Shown in pieces: positions 57,198 to 64,000 of a stretch of DNA of 64,000 nucleotides. Source of the stretch: Pteria penguin (Eukaryota; Mollusca; Bivalvia; Pterioida; Pteriidae); NCBI GenBank assembly GCA_035048485.1, contig CM068590.1, forward strand, positions 12,818,494 through 12,882,493, in the 5' to 3' direction. The position numbers and the translations under genes were made by a program. The stretch's first letter is position 1. Each line of letters opens with the position of its first letter. The notes beneath the pieces were generated by a model. It saw nothing but the letters and a program-made list of their open reading frames with translations, was not told the origin of the DNA and searched no databases.

Positions 57198-57468
57198 TTG
57201 GACAAGCTTCGTGGTGGTCGTATATGTAAAATGTTTACCACTGAGGGAGAATCAAAACCCATACCTATCACAGAAGTACAGAACACAAATCCACAGATCT
57301 GGGAGTTGGATTGTCCATTTTCAGCCGTTTTACAATGTAGTCAAATACTATCTTATCTTGATTTGCATACAAAGCTGCACATATACTCTGAAAAATGGGC
57401 AATGTGCCGAACAACATATTGTGCATATCTCATCGCACAAGCCACATATTGAAGGCTTAAAAATCAAG
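57198..57468 (+). other. Exon-like segment, conserved-looking, unknown
   Basis: Plus frame GGRICKMFTTEGESKPIPIT, EVQNTNPQIWELDCPFSAVL, HTKLHIYSEKWAMCRTTYCA, YLIAQATY, then a stop and a donor-like CAAG|GTAACA. Its composition and the W/C/Y pattern look like a real protein domain rather than chance. It overlaps, on the opposite strand, the space where helicase B exons would be expected. Family not recognised. Confidence 0.4.
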
Positions 57469-57642
57469 GTAACAGGATAAGTATTTTGTTCTATTTTCAA
57501 CTTTTCACGTTCATTTATATAAATTTTCTCGATGACAGACATGTAATCACGTTCGGATTTTTCATTTATATTGAAGTACATGTATATTTTCTATGTCTGG
57601 GGATTTAGAAACGATAGCATAATCCATCATATGCAACGTACT

Positions 57643-58112
57643 AACTACTGTCCGCGCCACTCATTCTGGAAACTGGAAAATCTGGATTTTCAGTTATTCA
57701 TCTTCAGAATATTGTCAAAAAGGAAAAGCCATTCGATAGATCTTGTTTAGTCGTAACTTTTGGTGTATGCTATATGTTTGTATGAAGAAGCGTTCATATC
57801 TTATAGAAAAAAATCAATTTTAGATAGGGCGATTTCCATGTTAAATTTTGACGTGACGTTGCCAAGTTTCCCATAGACTCAATGTTAAACATCGGCGACG
57901 TCACGTCAAAATTAACACAGAAAACACCCTATGTAAAATGAATTTTCCCTATAAAATACGAATGCTTCTTCGTAGAAACATACAACATACACCAAAAGTT
58001 ACGACTAAACAAGATCTGTCGATTGATACTAATTTTGTAAAACTATTTTAAAGATAAATAAGAGAAAATCCAGATTTTTCGGTTTACAAAGCGAGTGGCG
58101 CGGACAGTAGTT
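57643..58112. mobile_element. MITE-3, 470-bp fold-back element
   Basis: Perfect 20-bp terminal inverted repeats AACTACTGTCCGCGCCACTC / its complement at 57,643-57,662 and 58,093-58,112. Almost the whole element is one imperfect palindrome: for example GATCTTGTTTAGTCGTAAC and TTTTGGTGTATG recur inverted at about 57,735-57,775 and 57,985-58,020, and the centre is GACGTGACG / CGTCACGTC. No coding capacity and no clear target duplication. Confidence 0.93.
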
Positions 58113-58734
58113 CTTGTATGCATTTGGCAACATTGTGCCAGTACGACAGAGGAATGGAACATCTGTGAAAAAGGATTTCAGCTGGTGCAGTTCATTGAAG
58201 GCTTTTCTGAATTCTCTGCCCCTAATTCAATGAAAGATGATGTGCAGAAAAGTGACTTCATATTTGATTTAAAATCATATTTGATTTTTAAATTCAAATT
58301 TACAAATCTGTACCATGCACTATATTGAAAGGTATGAAGTATCGACCTGGGCAAGTCTTGGCAAAATGCAATATCTTTTCTATAAATGACAAGTCTATGA
58401 AAAGTTAACTCAATATAAGTTACAATGTTTGAAAACCTTCAAAACACTTTATACATAGTGCACATATAACAAGTTGAACAATAATGACCACAAATTAAAA
58501 AATAAAGAAATAAAATTCACTTGTAGCGTCGCTGAAATGTCACATGTGTTCAAATTTCAGTATAGTGACCATAAGTTTGAAATCTTCATTCATAATTTCA
58601 TGCATATATACAAATAACTATGTATGTGTCAAAAATTAATCTGAACAGCTAATTGTATACATATATTACTATTCATCTACTTTATGGCATTGATCGATAA
58701 CAACTGCTGATATATTGTTTTTGTAATGACAGCA

Positions 58735-58925
58735 AAATTGTCTGGCCATCCTGACAAAATAATGCCTCAGCGTGGCATAAAATTACTTTCCTATTTGCAA
58801 CAGCATCTCACACAAACAAAAGAAAAAGATAATCTTGTACAACATCAAGATGAGGGACTTTTCTCCAAAAGGGATCTGATCCGAAGCTCACGCCACCCCT
58901 CTTATTCACATGCGGTGCAGTATTC
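58735..58925 (+). other. Exon-like segment, unknown
   Basis: Acceptor TAATGACAG, frame KLSGHPDKIMPQRGIKLLSY, LQQHLTQTKEKDNLVQHQDE and GLFSKRDLIRSSRHPSYSHA to a stop at about 58,927. It reads like protein and is on the same strand as the 57.2-kb segment. It could be part of the same unknown protein. Confidence 0.35.
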
Positions 58926-59157
58926 ATAATCATTATGAATATAATATATATTTGATGCAATCATAAAAATTAATAAGGAGAATCATGATGAATGTTCAAA
59001 TACTATCATTATCTTGAGTTTGTGACAGAAGTTTTCAGCTGTTGTATGGAACCATTTATACTTAATAATATTATGATTAAGATTACTAATATCAAATATG
59101 AAGAGCTAGTCCACTGACAATTTTACTTGTTCTCATGAAATATCATGAATATAGAAA

Positions 59158-59423
59158 GCCGACGTGGCCTAGTGGTATCGCGCTGAACTCCTGATCAGGA
59201 GGCCGGGGTTCGAGTTCCGCTCTGGTCATGCCGGTGTTCTGTCTTTCGGATGAGACAGTAAAAACCGAGGCCCCGTGTCGTGGTATGCATGGCACGTTAA
59301 ATATTCCTCACTGCTTCGGGTGGGTCCATTGCAAAGGTCAAAATTTGTATGCCCCGCACCAGGCAGATGCCGTCACCATATACGCGAAATATTCGTGGTA
59401 TGACGTTAAACAAAAATCAATCA
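59158..59423 (+). mobile_element. SINE-B, full length
   Basis: Head GCCGACGTGGCCTAGTGG, B box GGTTCGAGTTCC, body GATGAGACAGTAAAAACCGA, tail TATGACGTTAAACAAAAATC. ATCATGAATATAGAA flanks it on both sides (about 59,143-59,157 and 59,424-59,438). Confidence 0.94.
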
Positions 59424-60006
59424 ATCATGAATATAGAACACACTAAAATTTAAAAAATGCAAATATGATATTTGTAAACAATCCTCGAGAATTTGAGAAA
59501 AAAAATGTTAGAATATTTATATTACATACATATATATGATGAAACATTTACATGTATATATGCACATACCAATGACATTATTTTTGCAATCAATAATATC
59601 TTTGCAGTTGACATCTAATCCAAAGGAGTCGATCGTTCATATAATCTTTGTATATGGTCTTTTATTAAGGTATTTATTAAAAGGACACACAACCAGAACT
59701 TGACTTGGTTTACAAATTAAATCAAATGTAGCTAAAATAAAAGAAGAGTTGGTATAAATATCAATTCTTAAGTTACAATACTGTGAATGGCAATGCCATA
59801 CATTATTACTCAGAATTGTTTTAACATGTTTAAACTTTTACTGACATTATGACATCCATTGAAAAAAGTTATTTACAGTTACAAAGTCTAGGTTGTATAT
59901 AAAGCTTTTTTGTAACAAAAAGTTGATGTCATTAAAATGTATAAAATGTTATTATATCATCATTCTAAATTTAACCTTTTGCAATAATTTAATAGCATGA
60001 TATTAC
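59424..60006. other. No recognisable gene
   Basis: AT-rich sequence between two SINE-B copies. No supported feature. Confidence 0.4.
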
Positions 60007-60245
60007 TGACCGAGAGGTCGTGGGTTCAAGCCTTGCCGTAATCATGCCGGTGTCTGTCCTTTGGATGAGACAGTAAAAACAGATGCCCCGTGTCGCAGTA
60101 GGCATGGCATGTTAAATCCCCCCCCCCCCCCCCCCACTGCTTTGGTTGGGTCGTTGGAAAGGTAAAAATTTATGTAGTGCATCTGTCAGATGCCATCACC
60201 ATATACATGCAATATTGGTGGTGTTCCGTAGAGGGATAATCAAGC
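60007..60245 (+). mobile_element. SINE-B, 5'-damaged
   Basis: Starts inside the head (CTGACCGAGAGGTCGTGGG) and keeps B box GGTTCAAGCC, GATGAGACAGTAAAAACAGA, a poly-C expansion at 60,117-60,135 in place of the usual TCCCTC, and CAGATGCCATCACCATATAC. The tail is decayed. It lies next to the first visible exon of helicase B. Confidence 0.85.
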
Positions 60246-60319
60246 AAACAAAACAGGATATACAGACACCGTGCAATCTACTGATAAGAAATCAATTAAC
60301 AAGTTATTATCACACATAC

Positions 60320-60478
60320 CTGGTAATATTTGAAAGAGAATGCTCTTTCCAAACCCAACTGGTAAAGAGGCTATCGTACTGTCACAACTTAGACCATTTA
60401 AAATCACTTCTATTCGTTTATCTTTCAGTTTTATATTTGGAAATAATTCGCAGCGAGCTCTCTCTATAGCATTCATTT
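60320..60478 (-). pseudogene. Helicase B, N-terminal exon with Walker A
   Basis: Minus strand: acceptor TTTGGTTTCAG, frame LKDKRIEVILNGLSCDSTIA, SLPVGFGKSILFQILPG, donor CAG|GTATGT. SLPVGFGKS is the Walker A motif (motif I), with Gly-Lys-Ser intact in contrast to element 1. It corresponds in position and splice pattern to the exon at 6704-6922. The exon itself is open; the gene is inferred to be dead from its 3' end. Confidence 0.8.
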
Positions 60479-61496
60479 CTGAAACCAAATCACCGAGGTT
60501 AAACAGTACGCACTGGAACAAAAATCCATGAAACGAACTCATAAATGACGCATAAAAAATGTCGGAAACATAAACCAGGCTTTAACTAGAATTGAAAAAG
60601 TTAAAATGTTAACACAAACAAAATGAGGCGAAAACAATTATGCACAATGTTGTTTTACAAGAACCCTTGGCAGTCATATGCCGTCACCAAATTTGTGCAA
60701 TAATGGCGGAGGGAACCTTTACCGTTGATATGCAAGTTGGTACGTACTACGTAGTCAGCCATTGGGACTACTTCCAGTTATGTAAACACACATGGCCATG
60801 ATTAGCATGCCTGTCATGTATGCACGAAAATAGGCAATTATGTTCATTGCCTGCCTTTTGTCTAATTTTTATTTTCGCTCTGAATGGTGAACTAGTATGA
60901 TTTTTTTTTCATGGCGGAGTCTACGCACTTGCACTAGTTAAATGTCGCTTCGAGTTTTCTCTGATTCGTTTCCAATGTTCTACCATTTAAAAAAAATGAG
61001 ATATTCGCTACGGTTACTGAATTGCCGTTACGATTGTACAATATTTATCAGAACGGGCATTACATTTCATACTGAACTTCTCATATCTTGAATTACAAAA
61101 ACAGTCCTATGCCCTTTTTTTGCCTCATTTCGCATTGTGCTCCTAAGAGGAAAGCCGAAGAATTGAAGCGATTTGGTATATATCGTTGCGCCGTGGGGCT
61201 TCCGAGTCTATTTTTGTAAAAAAGGCAACACCTGCTCTGGTACCTATTCTGTTTGCCCAGTCGGGTATGATACCGTAGAAATAAGTTATCAGGGTCCATT
61301 GCCCAGCGGTCGGTTAGTAGCAGACAAGTACTGTTTTTGCTTTGTATTTGACTACATGCATCTCTAAACAGCACTGCATTGTAAACTAGTTGATTGACCT
61401 TGTTTGTGTACTTTTTTTATTGAATAATAGTAGGAAATTATATCTTATATTTAATAGGTTCTAAAATGAAGTGTAACTTCGTTTTACTTGATTTCC
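60479..61496. other. No recognisable gene
   Basis: Upstream side of helicase B. CAAAATGAGGCG, ATGGCGGAGG and similar CpG/ATGGCG bits at 60,620-60,910 could be promoter-proximal sequence of the element, but no inverted partner for it was found near 50-52 kb. Confidence 0.35.
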
Positions 61497-61617
61497 TGAC
61501 CTCTGTTTTTACTGTCTCGTCCGAAAGACAGAACACCGGTGCACCCAGTGCAGGAGTCAAACCCGGGACCTCTTGAATATGAGCCTAACACCTTATCTTC
61601 TAGGCCACACTAGCTTC
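61497..61617 (-). mobile_element. SINE-B, 3'-truncated
   Basis: The reverse strand has the head (AGCTAGTGTGGCCTAGAAGA), B box GGTTTGACTCC and the start of the body (CGGTGTTCTGTCTTTCGGAC, GAGACAGTAAAAACAG). It then stops, so the LINE-like tail is missing. Confidence 0.85.
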
Positions 61618-63440
61618 ATTGATACATCACTTTCATATGTTTAAGCCTGACTTTAATAACTTTATCTATAATTAAGGTAGACACCAAGACTTTCAAGATC
61701 ATTTACTGATCTATTAATTTTAACATTGAAATTGTAATGATATGTTTAAAATTGCTGACTGAATTTTTAATCTCAGCTTTTTTTAAACGCCTGTATTAAT
61801 AATTAATTGCTGACCTCCATCTGTTCGTACCTTATTAATTGTCCCATCAACATGACCTCCTAAAGCCTCAGGATGATTTTGATGAAAATTAGTTCAAAGA
61901 AAGACCACCATCTGAAGATGTGCATATTGGAGAGGAAATGCTGTTCAAAAGTTTACAGGAATTATGACCATTGGAATTAGATTGATTTAAAATATCTGGT
62001 CTTCGCAATTTCTTTTGAACCTTACAGTGGATTTTGATGAAATTAGGTAAAAAGAAAGATAACATTATGAAGATACTCTTCTTGAATTTATTTATTGAGG
62101 AATTTTCACATATCCCCAAAATTCAATACAATTTTAGTTGGTAAATGAATGAAAGGAGGCAAGATGGGTAATAACATGGGAAATAATAGATGTGCGAAGA
62201 TCAAATAACCAACATACAATTTAAGAGGAAAACTGAACTTAGCAGAATCAAAGGTATTCTAAATTCACCATAATTAGATTAGATATATAGTACTAGATTG
62301 TATGACACCTAGGATTATAAAATACAGGTGTATTATGTGCTGCCCTTTTTAGCATTAAATTGGAAATTACTTGAAAAAAAGTGAATTTGTATGTTATAGC
62401 GACGCAAGATACATAGAGTGAGGAGAAGTGCCATTGTTTTAAAGAGCACGTAGAGTGGGTTTTCAGCTGTACATGTAACACCTCTTATGCCGAATTTTTG
62501 GAACCTTTATCTAAGAGGCCAAATGTGTCATTTTCAGGAATTTTCGTCTAAGATCACAAGGAATGCTTCCCATCAGCCTAAATCCTGTTGTCCAAAACTC
62601 ATTCCTCAATTCATGTATGGCCGAGACTGACAGGAAGTTGCCTGAAAATTATGGTGTGTTACTATTATATTTATCTGTTAATTGATAATATTCTGGTCAA
62701 GACATACATACATGTAGACGTTCAGTGTTGGTTATGCATACAATAGTTTTAATTCTATTATTGTCATTCTAGGCGCATTTTAAAGTGATTATTTAGCACA
62801 TTCACATTTGCAAGATCATTTTCTATTTTTCTTTGAAGTAACAGATTTGGGTACTGAATCGGATGGTACATTGAATCAATCCGTTGAAGTACTTAGTCAT
62901 TTACTGTATTTTTTTGTTTTGTAACTCATGCCATGCATGATGTATGATTGCAGGTACACATGACATGTTATTGTTTTGTAATTTTGTGCATTAGGTCCTA
63001 GGATTAAGGTATCAAAGGTGACATTTCTTGGAAATCTGAATTTTGCTAATTAATTTGTCACTATTCACTTGATTCAAATGATCTTTAAGAATATTCCGTC
63101 TTTTATTATCTATTGTTGGAATTGAATCAGTTTGAAAACAAAACTACTTTAAGATAAAATGTAGCTAAACTTTGTCACTAGCACGCAGTCATCAAAATAA
63201 ACTTTCTTTTCAAAAGAGCAGGTAACAGACAAAATTTATAAGAAGCCTGTACTTTTGTTTGTCAAAAAGGAAAAAGACCCTTTTTGAATTATTGAAAGAG
63301 GTCAAATGCTGCACAAACCACATTTTCTCGTAATTTTCATTATGCTGTTTGCTTACAATTATGGTTCAAGTAGACAGTGTTGTTATGAATGGGTTTTATG
63401 TCCTAATTTAAATTGTATAATTATTTATTATATTTATGTT
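61618..63440. other. Mostly unrecognised sequence with one diverged direct repeat
   Basis: Two units of ~160 bp share AGGATGATTTTGATGAAAAT / GTGGATTTTGATGAAATTAG and CAAAGAAAGACCACCATCTG / AAAAGAAAGATAACATTATG (near 61,870 and 62,028). No gene could be supported. An exon-like VTDLGTESDGTLNQSVEVLS near 62,840-62,900 is weak. Confidence 0.4.
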
Positions 63441-63448
63441 GTTGTTGA

Positions 63449-63532
63449 AGGCCTTCCAAACTTCGATCCAGACGATATAAACCTTCCAAATTTCAGAAAG
63501 GTTGTGACAGATCTTGTAATGACTGATAGTAA
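63449..63532 (+). other. Exon-like segment near the right edge
   Basis: Frame EGLPNFDPDDINLPNFRKVV then TDLVMTD, with a donor-like ATA|GTAAGT. The composition is protein-like. The gene would continue beyond the window. Confidence 0.3.
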
Positions 63533-64000
63533 GTTTTCATTTATTACCTTATTTAAAAGAGTTGGATGTGTCCTAGGTTATTTCTTTTAGCTCACCTTAA
63601 GGAAAGACTAGATCGAGCATTTGTAAAAGTGCGCCTTCAGTTGTTATTTTGTATCTCATTGTCTCTAAACATTGCATATTTTCATCTTCTCCAGAAAAAT
63701 TTAAAGAATTTTAATTAAAGTTGGTAAGCTCCATGATCTTAATGTTCACGTGAAATGTTGAAGTGCATAACTTTTTTCCTTTAATATTTATTCTAAACAT
63801 ATATACTGTCTGTGTTTAATTCGTTTAAATAATAAGGCATTCATACTTCACACACCATGATGATTTTGCTGCTTATAATGACTAAAAAGTCATTTCTGTC
63901 GGTCATTCAACATTTTCATTCTGATGTTATTACTCAGCAAGAGTTTTTCATAGAAATATTGTATTTATAATATATACATACAGTACAATCTTTTACTCTG
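63533..64000. other. No recognisable gene; R1-like start
   Basis: TTTTAGCTCACCTTAAGGAA at about 63,588 looks like the 5' start of composite repeat R1, diverging at once. The remainder to the window edge shows nothing recognisable. Confidence 0.4.

Noticed and set aside
61093..61374. Minus-strand frame of 93 codons upstream of helicase B
   Set aside because: No motif, no splice border in phase, and an equally open + frame. Chance is more likely.

Overview
The window looks like a piece of an AT-rich animal genome, most likely a bivalve or other mollusc. The reasons are intron-split coding remnants with GT/AG borders, two tRNA-derived SINE families with target-site duplications, I-group LINEs with a C-terminal RNase H, long TA/AC microsatellites, several mollusc-style degenerate tandem repeats, and repeated RecQ-like helicase and DUF6589-type remnants. 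The species cannot be named from sequence alone. There is no bacterial-type operon, no rRNA, no free-standing tRNA gene and no CRISPR array. I found no intact host gene: the window is almost wholly made of transposable elements and their debris, with a few unassigned exon-like segments.

Layout. 0.4-2.8 kb: 5'-truncated LINE copy 1, itself invaded by a full SINE-A, a 36-bp SINE-A scrap and a palindromic MITE (MITE-1). 3.7-6.1 kb: degenerate tandem repeats, a GC-rich repeat and SINE-B. 6.4-13.3 kb: element 1, bounded by inverted repeats of about 120-140 bp, with a broken RecQ-like helicase on + near the left end and a second gene on - starting near the right end, so the two face each other. 13.5-15.6 kb: tandem repeats, SINE-A, MITE-1 copy 2 split by SINE-B. 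16.0-21.0 kb: a LINE 3' end joined head-to-tail to the best LINE (copy 2: ORF1 tail, endonuclease, reverse transcriptase, RNase H, with several frameshifts). 21.7-23.7 kb and 39.1-40.2 kb: two closely similar copies of a long composite repeat. 25.8-26.4 kb: fragment of another retroelement. 27.2-37.75 kb: element 2, flanked by TTAA on both sides, with interrupted inverted arms of roughly 0.6 kb homology, containing an OB-fold (RPA-like) gene remnant on - and invaded by a TTAA-flanked MITE (MITE-2), microsatellites and SINEs. 38.5-46 kb: SINEs, tandem repeats, a cluster of exon-like segments at 41.7-43.0 kb. 46.1-50.2 kb: decayed LINE copy 3. 50.5-61.6 kb: a RecQ-like helicase remnant on + (52.6-55.3 kb), a DUF6589-family gene remnant on + (56.0-56.8 kb), and a second helicase remnant on - (60.5 to 56.9 kb) meeting the DUF6589 gene tail to tail, with a 470-bp fold-back MITE (MITE-3) and SINE-B copies among them. 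61.6-64 kb: little recognisable.

How it fits together. The LINE supplies the retrotransposition machinery, and both SINE families end in a tail resembling the LINE 3' end, so the LINE is the likely source of their mobilisation. The second theme is a set of large, inverted-repeat-bounded or gene-paired units that combine a RecQ-like SF2 helicase with OB-fold or DUF6589-type partner proteins in convergent orientation. I read this as a family of helicase-carrying DNA transposons; helicase-bearing Academ-type elements or a TTAA-target superfamily (piggyBac/Kolobok-like) are the nearest known ideas, but assignment is open. All copies here are broken.
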